A DNA stretch of 22,865 nt from JAFAXD01 sp035472475 (GCA_035472475.1 DATIPA010000193.1:1-22865), one strand, 5' to 3'. Shown: positions 14,253 through 22,400, numbered from the stretch's first letter. Numbers and translations are program-made. Notes: generated from the letters alone by a model not told the origin.

Positions 14253-15317
14253 ATGAGCCTTCAAAATGGTTGGCCGTTGCGCGCCGGATCTGACATCCTC
14301 AGCCGGCGCCTTTTCATTTTCGCTGCCGGTGTCGCACCGTTGGCCCTATTCGCGCCGGCGCTGGCGGTCCCCCAAGACGACCCGGACCCGAAGAAGCTCA
14401 AACCGGGTCAGTTTTTCTGGCACCCCGAGCGCTCTGCGGATGGTCCGGTCGTTATTGTCGTGTCACTGCCGGATCAGCTCGCCAATCGCAACGGCATCCG
14501 AATCGCGGTGTCGACTTGTTCGACCGGGCGACCGGGGCACACCACCCCCACCGGAACATTCGTCATCCTCCAGAAGGACGTGGACCACCATTCCTCGCTC
14601 TATGACGATGCGCCCATGCCCTACATGGAACGGGTGACCTGGGGCGGCGTCGCGCTGCACGCCGGCAACCTGCCAGGATATCCGGCCTCGCACGGGTGCG
14701 TGCGGCTGCCGCGCGCCTTTGCGCAACAGCTCTATGGAGTTACTCATCTCGGGACCACCGTCATTATCGGCGATCACAACTCGGTTCCGGCCGACGTCCT
14801 GCATTCCGGGCTGCTGATCTCGCAACATACCGACGACATGGCGAAGCAGGCCGTCCAGCAGGCCAAAGCCAACGCTCAGACCCAGGCGACGGGCACAGAC
14901 GTCAAGACCGTGTCGGCGATCATTTCCACCAAGGAGAAGCGCATCGTCGTGTTCGTCAACGGCGTCCCGGCGTTTGAAGACAAGGTGACGCTGCAGCAAC
15001 CCGATCTGCCGTTCGGCACGCACGTCTTCAATTTGACGGGACCGTCCGACGATCCCGCCAAACTCAAGTGGATGGCGATCGATCTTAGCTCCGACGCTGT
15101 CACCGACCTCGATCAGAATGATTCCGGCGCGGCAGCGCAAGCCTCGGCGCTGCTGTTCGCGGCGACGATGCGACGTATCGACGTCCCGGAAGCGACCGCC
15201 CACCGTCTGGCAGGCCTGCAGCGGCCCGGAACCACCCTGGTGATCACCGACAAGCCGGTCGATCCCAATACGTACTCGGCGCCAGGATTCACGATCATGA
15301 CGACCGGGGATACCTAA
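14253..15317 (+). CDS. L,D-transpeptidase (YkuD domain) with twin-arginine-like signal
   Basis: A 354-residue periplasmic enzyme expected to form 3-3 peptidoglycan crosslinks or attach envelope proteins to peptidoglycan. The N-terminus has SRRLFIF followed by a hydrophobic core ending ALA (residues 17-38), resembling a Tat signal. The YkuD domain spans about 64-180, with His136 in LHAGNLPG and nucleophile Cys149 in SHGCVRLP. Residues 225-354 hold a second segment (IVVFVNGVPAFEDKV, then PFGTHVFNLTGP) that looks like the beginning of another YkuD-type fold but has no catalytic motif. ATG 14253 follows GGGGG. The longer in-frame start at 14109 would bury the signal peptide, so it is rejected. 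Confidence 0.9.
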   Translation: MSLQNGWPLRAGSDILSRRLFIFAAGVAPLALFAPALAVPQDDPDPKKLKPGQFFWHPERSADGPVVIVVSLPDQLANRNGIRIAVSTCSTGRPGHTTPTGTFVILQKDVDHHSSLYDDAPMPYMERVTWGGVALHAGNLPGYPASHGCVRLPRAFAQQLYGVTHLGTTVIIGDHNSVPADVLHSGLLISQHTDDMAKQAVQQAKANAQTQATGTDVKTVSAIISTKEKRIVVFVNGVPAFEDKVTLQQPDLPFGTHVFNLTGPSDDPAKLKWMAIDLSSDAVTDLDQNDSGAAAQASALLFAATMRRIDVPEATAHRLAGLQRPGTTLVITDKPVDPNTYSAPGFTIMTTGDT

Positions 15318-15610
15318 CTCTGGTCGACCTTCAAGGCGGTCCACCCGTCGGCGGGACCACTCACCGATTTATCTGCACTGGTCGCTTTTCCGGCCACCGC
15401 CCGCGCCTCAGGCTGGTAAAGGACGGTTTGGACGCCCTTTTTGCGGGGCAGCATCGGCAAACCTATACCTAGGCACAATGCCACCTAGCCGTAGGGCCAA
15501 CGCACCTCATTCCAACGTGGTCGCGTTAACCACCCATGTACAACTGGGCTCCGAGGCTCGCTCAATTTAACCTCCGATTAAGCAAGAAGGGGTGTTGCGA
15601 GGCGTTTCCC
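15318..15610. other. Intergenic region between the L,D-transpeptidase and the 69-aa protein
   Basis: This 293-bp gap shows no coding character. A weak GC hairpin lies close to the transpeptidase stop (around 15341-15361). TTAAC at 15526 and the CtrA box at 15567 lie toward the right-hand end. Confidence 0.5.
15567..15582 (+). promoter_or_regulatory. Near-perfect CtrA box (TTAA-N7-TTAAG)
   Basis: TTAA at 15567-15570, a 7-bp spacer and TTAAG at 15578-15582 match TTAA-N7-TTAAC at 8 of 9 positions; only the last base differs and both TTAA half-sites are intact. It ends 28 bp before the ATG of the 69-residue membrane protein. An extra TTAAC half-site is at 15526. Confidence 0.55.
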
Positions 15611-15820
15611 ATGTTGAAGGTCATCATCGCCATAGCGGCTGTGGTTCTTTCTGCCGAGATTGTTGCCATCTCGTTTGCGCCCGGCGCGGAGATGGCCGTG
15701 ACGCCGCCGGCACGGGCCCTCAAGGGTGACCGCCTCGATGTCCGCCCCATTATGCCAGTGCGCAAATTGGAACCTGCAAAACCAGCGACCCAGCAGGTTC
15801 GCCAGACTCGACTTGCCTGA
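15611..15820 (+). CDS. Small single-pass membrane or exported protein (69 aa), unknown function
   Basis: A 69-residue protein with a hydrophobic N-terminus (MLKVIIAIAAVVLSAEIVAISFA, residues 1-23) acting as signal anchor or signal peptide. The tail is short, basic and proline-containing (RLDVRPIMPVRKLEPAKPATQ) and would lie in the periplasm. Start 15611 follows GAGG by 8 nt; an upstream in-frame ATG would prepend a polar leader before the hydrophobic helix. I recognise no family. It is monocistronic, with a CtrA-type box just upstream and a long hairpin downstream, which together suggest a real, regulated short gene. Confidence 0.65.
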   Translation: MLKVIIAIAAVVLSAEIVAISFAPGAEMAVTPPARALKGDRLDVRPIMPVRKLEPAKPATQQVRQTRLA

Positions 15821-15864
15821 GACCCCACGGGCTACCTCGCGTAATGCGGGGTGACCCGCCCCGG

Positions 15865-15906
15865 CCCCGACGCCAGCCCCCCCACCCCACCCAACTGGCG
15901 TCGGGG
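15865..15906 (+). terminator. Long-stem hairpin between convergent genes
   Basis: A perfect 12-bp stem, CCCCGACGCCAG / CTGGCGTCGGGG, closes an 18-nt C-rich loop and is followed by TCCCCCTTTCTCC. It lies between the 69-aa gene and the convergent peptidase gene and probably ends the plus-strand transcript. Confidence 0.6.
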
Positions 15907-16004
15907 TCCCCCTTTCTCCAGTGTTGCCGAACCGGGCTGCCCCAAAGGCGGCCCGATTTCGTTGCAGCGCCCGGCATGGCGGTCGCGGCGACGCTCCGCG
16001 GTCG

Positions 16005-17114
16005 TCAATAAGGGGTCGTGGCGAAGAACCAGAGCGAAGGGGTTGCGTTTGTCATCGTACCCTCGACGCTGAAGAGCTGCACGCCGCTGAGCTGGTGCGC
16101 TCCGTCGCTCATCCAGAGCCGATAGATGGTTGCCGACGCTGGCGCTCCGTTCGGCAGATAGGCGACCGGCACCCCCGGCCGTCGGGGCAAGGTCACGCCG
16201 CCGATGTCGGTCCAAGGATTGAGCAAATAGTTCGTCAGTTTGGACAGCGCCGCGTTGTTGACGGTCGGCCGCTCCAAAATCCATTCGATCGAGTTGCCGA
16301 CCAACTCGGTTCCGTGCGGCGGGGTCATCGCGAGCGACACTGATTTCCGTGTGGTCAAGTTCTCAATTGAGAGATGTTTGCTCGCGTCCGCCGCGATGAA
16401 AACGGAAACCGATATCAAGTCGCCCGGCGAGACGACGAGGTTGATTACCCGGATCTCGGAGTTCGGAAACCATTCGACCCACGCGTAGTAGCTGGCACCG
16501 GCGGCGCAATCCAAATCGGTTTCGGTCCCGGCCTGCAGCACGTCGTTGGAGAACGCGCCATCGATTCCGACCCAATTCGCAGAGCTGTATTTTTCGGTTC
16601 CGGACTCGCAACCGGAAGCGGGCTTGGGCACGACGTACTGCGCTTCGATCTGCGACCCAGGTTTGGCGAATGGGTTGTTCGGATCGACGATGGCGTAGCC
16701 ACTCCAGTTTTCGCTGTTCGCCTCGACGGTGCCGCCGGTCGTCTTGATCTGCTTAATGCTGCGGGCCGGCGCATGAAACGTATTGGTTTGCCGCAGCTGT
16801 GGCACAATGCGCGTCTGGCTCATGACGCGCCGCTCCCAGCGCGCCAGGAGGTCCGTCCCGAGTTCCCGGCTCGGGCGCGGCGGAAAGCCGTAGCGATCGA
16901 GCTCCGCGTCGGTCGCGGTCATTGGGTTGAAGTTCGCTGGCGGGCGCGTGAACGCGGAGACCCCCGGAATCTCAGTCTCAAGCCCCGCCGGCGTTGCCGT
17001 TTGCGCCTGCGCCACGCCGCGCCAAACGTTGATCGAGCCGACCAGCACGACTATCAACACGAGAGAAAAGCTGCGCAACGCGAGGCGCGCGCTATCTCGC
17101 ACGCGCCCTCGCAT
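16005..17114 (-). CDS. G1-family (eqolisin) glutamic endopeptidase, membrane-anchored
   Basis: A 369-residue protein whose residues 135-365 form a G1 (scytalidoglutamic-type, Peptidase_A4/G1) peptidase domain. The hallmarks are NWSGYAI, an ANWVGIDGAFSNDVLQAGTE motif with the catalytic Gln194, YYAWVEWFP, and EWILERP with the catalytic Glu281. These two residues form the Gln/Glu pair of this protease class, best known from acid-secreted fungal enzymes. A hydrophobic helix at 13-30 would act as signal anchor or signal peptide, and residues 40-130 may be a propeptide. Start 17114 lies 28 nt after the channel gene stop, implying one operon; the ribosome site is weak. The longer frame overlapping the channel gene is rejected. 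Secretion or retention is not decided by sequence. Confidence 0.82.
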   Translation of the reverse strand: MRGRVRDSARLALRSFSLVLIVVLVGSINVWRGVAQAQTATPAGLETEIPGVSAFTRPPANFNPMTATDAELDRYGFPPRPSRELGTDLLARWERRVMSQTRIVPQLRQTNTFHAPARSIKQIKTTGGTVEANSENWSGYAIVDPNNPFAKPGSQIEAQYVVPKPASGCESGTEKYSSANWVGIDGAFSNDVLQAGTETDLDCAAGASYYAWVEWFPNSEIRVINLVVSPGDLISVSVFIAADASKHLSIENLTTRKSVSLAMTPPHGTELVGNSIEWILERPTVNNAALSKLTNYLLNPWTDIGGVTLPRRPGVPVAYLPNGAPASATIYRLWMSDGAHQLSGVQLFSVEGTMTNATPSLWFFATTPY

Positions 17115-17142
17115 AACTCGGGCATCTGATCTTCGCACAGCA

Positions 17143-17838
17143 CTATGCCCGCCGACGCGTGATCTCGAGCGAGACCAACCGCGCCAAGAGAGTGGCCGGG
17201 TATAGCTGGCCAATGATGCCTTCGACGTTGCAAAGGCTGCGCGCGAACGGGTGCACAGGTACGATCTCGCCATAGCCGGTCGAGGTGAGGGTGACAAAAC
17301 TGAAGTAGATAAAATTGCTCGGAAGCGCCGGGCTGTCATCCATTGGGATGCCCGAAAACGCGTTGGGAATACTCAGCCCTACGAACGCGTAGAGGGCTAC
17401 GAACGTCGCCCCGATCGTGAGATAAAGCAAAATGGCACCCATGATGCGGTGATAGTTGACCTCACCGGGGCCAAAGACCGCGCGCGCGACCACCCATCCA
17501 ACCGACACGCCGAGAATCATCCAAGAGGTGGCGTCGAAATAGAGGTCGAGCGTCGAGTGGCGAAAGCGCAGCGCAGCTGCGACGGCGGCAAAACCGATCG
17601 CTACCAGAACCGCTACGATCGTCAGTGGGCTGCCCGACACAACGAACAACGCGGCCGTGCAGACCAAGATCAAAGCGAGCCCGAAATTCTCCGATTTGAT
17701 CGTTCCGGCGGCGTGCAGGCGCGCCAACACGAACAGCATGAGCGCCAGCATGACCGTGAGCGTCGTGAGCAAGGGGTCGCGCCAGCGTGCCTGCAGGCGC
17801 TCAAAGCGCGCTCTTACGTCCGGGGCGACCATCAGCAT
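17143..17838 (-). CDS. K+ channel-like membrane protein (Ion_trans_2 pore)
   Basis: A 231-residue inner-membrane protein. Hydrophobic helices lie at about residues 22-42, 52-68, 71-90, 104-122 and 133-155, followed by a pore helix, the selectivity filter TSTGYGE (185-191) and a last helix at about 205-222. The filter matches the TxGYG signature of potassium channels, with Glu where many have Asp. No RCK/TrkA regulatory domain or cyclic-nucleotide domain follows, so gating is not evident. ATG 17838 is 6 nt after GGAGG, which settles the start against an upstream in-frame GTG. It leads the operon with the G1 peptidase and is divergent from the exported-protein operon. Confidence 0.87.
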   Translation of the reverse strand: MLMVAPDVRARFERLQARWRDPLLTTLTVMLALMLFVLARLHAAGTIKSENFGLALILVCTAALFVVSGSPLTIVAVLVAIGFAAVAAALRFRHSTLDLYFDATSWMILGVSVGWVVARAVFGPGEVNYHRIMGAILLYLTIGATFVALYAFVGLSIPNAFSGIPMDDSPALPSNFIYFSFVTLTSTGYGEIVPVHPFARSLCNVEGIIGQLYPATLLARLVSLEITRRRA

Positions 17839-18025
17839 TTCACCCCTCCGCGCGCTGGCCACGCGGGTTGGGCGGATTGAGCTTCATGAGTTCCACATGG
17901 GCAAATAGGGGCTGGAGGACTGGTATCCCGCCGATCGAATGAACGTCAACCGGCTCCGGGGCGACTAACGATGCGTCCCGCGGATCCTCCTGCGGACCGC
18001 GCAAAATCCAGGCGGAGCGCATCGG

Positions 18026-18640
18026 ATGGGCCTGCGATTGTCGGTATTGGCGTTTGCGGCGATTGTCACAGCCTCAATTGCCGGCGGAAGCGTTGTGGCA
18101 TGCGCTGCCGGCTCCAGCGCGGATGAGGCTTTCGTCAAACGCTTGTTTGGCGGGCCGGCGGACCCGCAGAAGTCCTATGCTTGTTTCGTGCGCACTTACG
18201 GCGCCAGCCACTTGGCGCATCATCCGCTGAAGAAGGTCAGCGCAATGAAGCTCCTGGTGACCGCGGAGCCGGAACCCGAGAGTAAGGCGCTGGTTTACTC
18301 CTTCCGGCTAAGTCTCCAAAATCGCGACCGGCGCGGCGTGTTCAACTCCAGTGGTGAATGCGGCCGCGCCGAGACGGCCAACACCGGGCAGTTCGGCTGC
18401 GGGGTCGACTGCGACGGTGGCGGGATCGAGGTTGCGCTTGCAAAGGACGACAAGTCGATCCTGGTCAAGGTCGAGCGGATCCGGGTCTGGCGCGCCAACG
18501 CGCCCGATGACGACGCCCCCTCGCAATCCCTGCTCGGCGGTGCCGACGATCGCTTATTTCGGCTTGACCGGGCGCGCCTCGATGATTGCAAATCGATGGT
18601 GACCGATCGCGAGGAATTGGCCACACTCCGACACAAATAA
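18026..18640 (+). CDS. Exported protein of unknown function (204 aa)
   Basis: A protein with an N-terminal signal peptide (MGLRLSVLAFAAIVTASIAGG, cleavage probably near ACAAG, residue 28). The mature part has a helical start (DEAFVKRLFGG), then alternating strands and a cysteine-rich segment, ECGRAETANTGQFGCGVDCDGGG. That segment could hold disulfides or a metal. I do not recognise a named family. Start 18026 follows GGAG at a workable distance. It ends 18 bp before the DsrE-like gene and the two should be co-transcribed; both proteins are exported. Confidence 0.78.
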   Translation: MGLRLSVLAFAAIVTASIAGGSVVACAAGSSADEAFVKRLFGGPADPQKSYACFVRTYGASHLAHHPLKKVSAMKLLVTAEPEPESKALVYSFRLSLQNRDRRGVFNSSGECGRAETANTGQFGCGVDCDGGGIEVALAKDDKSILVKVERIRVWRANAPDDDAPSQSLLGGADDRLFRLDRARLDDCKSMVTDREELATLRHK

Positions 18641-18658
18641 CTCTTCGGAGGGATTGAT

Positions 18659-19105
18659 ATGCACCGACGCAACATTCTCACCGCGGCGTTCGCGGCAGCC
18701 GGGGCGATGTTTGCCGCCGCGAAGCCCGCGCACGCCAATCCGGAGGCGCCCGACAAGGCGAAGGTGGTCTACCACCTGTGCGATTTCGACAAGGTCGGCT
18801 TCGTCCTCGGTAACATCAAGAATCATTTCGACGGGATGGGCGGTCCCGATCACGTCACCATCGCGCTGGTGGTGCACGGCCCCGCCCTCAAGGCGTTTCA
18901 CGCGGTCTCGGCGGGCGCCGACGTCGAGCAGCGCACCAAGCAATTCGTCAAAGCCGGGCTCCAGCTCAACGCGTGCGGCAATACGATGCGGGCGCAGGAC
19001 GTCACCCTCAAGGATCTGTTGCCGGGCTTCGTCGCCGCCGATCGCGGCGGCGTCGTACGTATTGCCGAACTGCAGGCGCAAGGGTACGTGTACCTCCGGC
19101 CGTAG
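18659..19105 (+). CDS. Exported DsrE-like protein
   Basis: A 148-residue protein with an N-terminal export signal (MHRRNILTAAFAAAGAMFAA, ending AHAN near residue 27); its RRNIL start is compatible with Tat export. The mature domain resembles the DsrE/DsrF-like alpha/beta fold: KVVYHLCDFDKVGFVLGNIKNH, VTIALVVHGPALKAF and GLQLNACGNTM, with Cys106 at the position of the conserved sulfur-carrying cysteine in that superfamily. Cytoplasmic DsrE proteins carry sulfane sulfur; periplasmic ones are poorly studied. ATG 18659 follows GGAGGG with a 6-nt gap. It is the second gene of a pair with the 204-residue exported protein. Confidence 0.78.
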   Translation: MHRRNILTAAFAAAGAMFAAAKPAHANPEAPDKAKVVYHLCDFDKVGFVLGNIKNHFDGMGGPDHVTIALVVHGPALKAFHAVSAGADVEQRTKQFVKAGLQLNACGNTMRAQDVTLKDLLPGFVAADRGGVVRIAELQAQGYVYLRP

Positions 19106-19222
19106 AGATTTGCGCGGGCGTGGTGCGGGTAACCCGCCTTTTGAAGCAACCGCAAGCGCGTCCCGGGTTCTCGCGCTGTCGCATTTTCCGCGGCGGGCTG
19201 ATGTGATGAGACTTTGGGCCGC

Positions 19223-20509
19223 ATGACGCGATTGCGCGATCTGGTGCGCGAACGCAAGCCGAGCATCCGCTTGCCCGGATGGCTGGAGCGGGTGGCGTCG
19301 GTCGGCATCGTCACCGACGATCCGCGGATAGCGCGGCGCCAGCGCATCACCAACGTCGCAGCGTTCGCAACCGTCGGGAACACGATTTCTCATCTGATCA
19401 TCAATTCCTACCACAACTTCGACGGCCTTATGATCATCCATGTCTACAACGCCGCTATGACGGTCGCAGCGCTGCTGACCCCGCTCCTGCATCGCTTCGG
19501 CCAGAATACGGCGGCGATGGTGCTGCTCATTCTGATCATCGCCGGCAATACCTTTGTGGTGTGGATGCTCGGGACCTCAAGCGGCTTGGAAATCTATTTC
19601 ACGCTCGCCGGTGCGATACTGCTGTTCTTCGGTGTCGAGAACTGGAAGTCGTTTCTTGCATTCTTCATCGCCGCCGCCGCCGCGCTGTTGATCACCCTCA
19701 ACTTCGCCCCCACGGACGGGCTTATCCTGCCGGACGACCATGACCTGCGGGCGACGCTGTTCAGCCAGGCCATGGTCAACACAATCGTGATCAACGCCCT
19801 GATGGTGTTCTATGCGTTGACCGCGCTGCACCGGGCCGAGGCCGAACTCGAAAACCAGTACGCCCGCTCGGAAGCGCTGCTTTCGGCGATGATGCCGTCG
19901 TCAGTCGCTGAGCGGCTCAAATCCGGGACCGAATCGCGTATCGCCGACCGCGTCGGCAATCTCAGCATCCTGTTCGCCGATATGGTGGGCTTCACGGCGG
20001 TGACGCATGAGCTGCCGCCCGAGCAAGTCGTCGACTATCTCGACGACCTCGTGCGCGCGTTCGACACGCTGAGCGAGCAACATGGCGTCGAAAAGATCAA
20101 GACCATCGGCGACTGCTACATGGCGATTGCGGGCCGCGGCGGCGATGCGCGCGCCGGCGCATGTGCGCTGGGGCGCTTCGCTCTCGCCATGATGGATACA
20201 ATGGATTGCAGCCAGACATTGCACGGGCAACGCCTCTCTCTGCGCGTTGGGATTCATTGCGGAGCGGCAACCGCCGGCGTGATCGGCGATACGCGCTTTA
20301 CTTTCGATGTTTGGGGCGACGCCGTGAATACGGCATCACGCATGGAGTCGCACGGCTTGCCGCGACGCATTCAGGTCAGTGAGGCGTTTCGCGATCTCAC
20401 CGAGGGCGTATTCCTGTTCGAGGAGCGCGGGCCAACCGAGATCAAAGGCATCGGAAAGACGCAGACGTTCTTTCTGATCGGAATAACAGACAAAACGCCG
20501 CAAGGATGA
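19223..20509 (+). CDS. Class III adenylate cyclase with N-terminal multi-helix membrane domain
   Basis: A 428-residue membrane enzyme predicted to make cAMP. About six helices span residues 44-203, followed by a coiled linker (EAELENQYARSEALLSAMMP) typical of cyclase transducer elements. The catalytic domain runs 240-425. Metal-binding aspartates are Asp253 (LFADMVGFT) and Asp297 (KTIGDCYM). Lys291 (VEKIKT) and Asp362 (FDVWGD) fit adenine rather than guanine recognition. Asn369 and Arg373 (NTASR) complete the active site. All required residues are present, so it should be active as a homodimer. The membrane part could sense a lipid, light or small-molecule signal, but I cannot name a known sensor domain. 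ATG 19223 lacks a strong ribosome site; a TTG start 9 nt upstream is possible. Confidence 0.9.
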   Translation: MTRLRDLVRERKPSIRLPGWLERVASVGIVTDDPRIARRQRITNVAAFATVGNTISHLIINSYHNFDGLMIIHVYNAAMTVAALLTPLLHRFGQNTAAMVLLILIIAGNTFVVWMLGTSSGLEIYFTLAGAILLFFGVENWKSFLAFFIAAAAALLITLNFAPTDGLILPDDHDLRATLFSQAMVNTIVINALMVFYALTALHRAEAELENQYARSEALLSAMMPSSVAERLKSGTESRIADRVGNLSILFADMVGFTAVTHELPPEQVVDYLDDLVRAFDTLSEQHGVEKIKTIGDCYMAIAGRGGDARAGACALGRFALAMMDTMDCSQTLHGQRLSLRVGIHCGAATAGVIGDTRFTFDVWGDAVNTASRMESHGLPRRIQVSEAFRDLTEGVFLFEERGPTEIKGIGKTQTFFLIGITDKTPQG

Positions 20510-20524
20510 AGATCTGAACGCCCC

Positions 20525-21526
20525 TCACGAGGCGGGCGTGTCGCGCTTAGCCCCAAGCATCTGGCTGATCTCGCCAACGATGCCGCGCCGGAACAACAGG
20601 ATGCAGACGATGAAGATCGCGCCGATCACGGCCTGGATCGGCAGGCCGGAATCGGCGAGGTAGAACTGCAGCATCTCGACCAGCACCGCGCCCACCACCG
20701 GACCGAACAAGGTGCCGGATCCACCCAATAGCGTCATCAAAATGACATCGCCTGACGTGCTCCAATGTACATCGGTCAGCGACGCGAGCTGCACCACCAT
20801 GGTCTTGGTCGCACCGGCCAAGCCGGCGAGCGCCGCCGAGAGCACGAACACCAGCAGCTTGTAATCATTGACCCGATAGCCGAGCGAGATCGCGCGCGGC
20901 TCCTTCTCGCGGATCGCCTTGAGGATCTGTCCGAAGGTGGAACGCGTGATCCGGTAGATCAGGAAATAGCCGACAAGGAAGATGACGGCGGCGGTGTAGT
21001 AGAGCACATAGAGGTTGTTGAGATTGAACAGTCCAAGGATATACCCGCGCGGAACGCCGGTGAGGCCATCCTCGGCATGGGTGAACGGGACCTGCAGCGC
21101 CAGAAAGTAGATCATCTGGGCGAGTGCCAGCGTGATCATCGCGAAATAAAGACCCTGCCGGCGGATAGCCACGAACCCGAACACCACGCCGAGCACGGTT
21201 GCGGCAGCCGTTCCGATCAGGGCGGCAAGCTCGAACGGGAGCCCCCACACCTTGAGGGCGTGCCCCGCCACGTAAGCGCTGGCGCCGAAAAACGCCGCAT
21301 GGCCGAAGGAGAGAAGCCCGACCGACCCGAGCAGGTTGAATGCGCACGCGAACAAGCAAAAGCACAGGATCTTTGCCAAGAACAACGGATAGGCGAGAAA
21401 CGGTGCGACCACGAGGACCGCAAGCCCGACCGCGTAGGCGACGATCGGCGGCACGCGCACCTTGCCGGAGAGCAAACCAGCGAGGCCAGTCTGCGATCGC
21501 ACGGGGCCTGCGGATGTCGTCGCCAT
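20525..21526 (-). CDS. livM: Branched-chain amino-acid type ABC transporter permease (LivM)
   Basis: A 333-residue inner-membrane permease with about eight to ten helices and the LivM family pattern: LAKILCFCLFACAFNLLGSVGLLSFGHAAFFG, FGFVAIRRQGLYFAMITLALAQ, the AIREKEPRAISLGY cytoplasmic loop that docks the ATPase, and the GGSGTLFGPVVGA segment near the end. It pairs with LivH to form the pore. It starts two bases after the LivH stop and so is translationally linked. Family members carry branched-chain amino acids but also amides, urea or aromatic acids, so the substrate is open. It is the last gene of the operon visible here, and its end faces the adenylate cyclase. Confidence 0.92.
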   Translation of the reverse strand: MATTSAGPVRSQTGLAGLLSGKVRVPPIVAYAVGLAVLVVAPFLAYPLFLAKILCFCLFACAFNLLGSVGLLSFGHAAFFGASAYVAGHALKVWGLPFELAALIGTAAATVLGVVFGFVAIRRQGLYFAMITLALAQMIYFLALQVPFTHAEDGLTGVPRGYILGLFNLNNLYVLYYTAAVIFLVGYFLIYRITRSTFGQILKAIREKEPRAISLGYRVNDYKLLVFVLSAALAGLAGATKTMVVQLASLTDVHWSTSGDVILMTLLGGSGTLFGPVVGAVLVEMLQFYLADSGLPIQAVIGAIFIVCILLFRRGIVGEISQMLGAKRDTPAS

Positions 21527-21528
21527 GA

Positions 21529-22398
21529 CTATCGCTCGCGCCCGAACAATCCGGCCGGCTTGATCAGCAGCACGATGAACATGATGACGAAGATCACCAT
21601 GTTGGCGCCGGGCGGATAGAACACCTTGGTCAGGCCCTCGAGCACGCCGAGCGACAGGCCGGTGACGATCGAGCCGAGAATCGACCCCATGCCGCCCACC
21701 ACCACCACCGCGAACACGGTGATGACAAGCTCGCCCCCCATCAGCGGACTGACCGAGTAGATTGGTGCCGCCAGCACGCCGGCAAAGCCCGCGAGCGCAA
21801 CGCCGGCGCCGAACCCGAACGTCAGCAACGCCGGCACGTTGATGCCGAACGCGCGCGTCAACTGCGGATTTTCAGTGGCTGCGCGCAACGTGCGGCCAAG
21901 AGACGTTTTTTCGATCGCAAACCAGGTTCCAAAACAGAATACGAGCGAGGCAAGCACCACCCAGGCGCGATATTTCGGCAAAAACAGAAAGCCGAGGTCG
22001 AAGCCGCCGCGCAAATTGAGCGGCACCGGATAGGGGCGGCCGGCGGTCGCGAACCAGTACACGAACATGCCCTGGATAAACATCATCAGGCCGTAAGTGA
22101 GCAGAAGCCCGTAAATGTGATCGAGCTTGTAGACCCGGGCGATCAACGTTTTCTCGAGCGCCATGCCGACGACGGCTGCGATCAGCGGCGACAAAAAGAG
22201 CGCCGGCCAGTAGCCGACCCCCGCATAGTTGAGCAGCATCCAGGAGCCGAACGCGCCCAACATGTAGAACGTGCCCTGGGCGACGTTGATGATGCCGAGC
22301 AGGCCGAAGATCACCGCAAAGCCGAGGCTAAGCAGCGCGTAGAACGAGCCGTTGATCAACCCCACCAGCAATTGTCCGCTCAGGATCTGGAACGACAC
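21529..22398 (-). CDS. livH: Branched-chain amino-acid type ABC transporter permease (LivH)
   Basis: A 289-residue inner-membrane permease with the LivH pattern: LLVGLINGSFYALLSLGFAVIFGLLGIINVAQG at the start, the docking loop TSLGRTLRAATENPQLTRAFGIN, then SPLMGGELVITVFAVVVVGGMGSILGSIV. The start codon is GTG at 22398, two bases after the livF stop, with GGGAA inside livF as ribosome site. It forms the translocation pore with LivM. No periplasmic binding protein gene is visible; it may lie beyond the right edge. Confidence 0.92.
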   Translation of the reverse strand: MSFQILSGQLLVGLINGSFYALLSLGFAVIFGLLGIINVAQGTFYMLGAFGSWMLLNYAGVGYWPALFLSPLIAAVVGMALEKTLIARVYKLDHIYGLLLTYGLMMFIQGMFVYWFATAGRPYPVPLNLRGGFDLGFLFLPKYRAWVVLASLVFCFGTWFAIEKTSLGRTLRAATENPQLTRAFGINVPALLTFGFGAGVALAGFAGVLAAPIYSVSPLMGGELVITVFAVVVVGGMGSILGSIVTGLSLGVLEGLTKVFYPPGANMVIFVIMFIVLLIKPAGLFGRER

Positions 22399-22400
22399 GG

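Noticed and set aside
20765..21619. Plus-strand frame of 284 codons opposite livM
   Set aside because: The opposite strand is an unmistakable permease; the charged product is typical of the antisense of membrane-protein genes.
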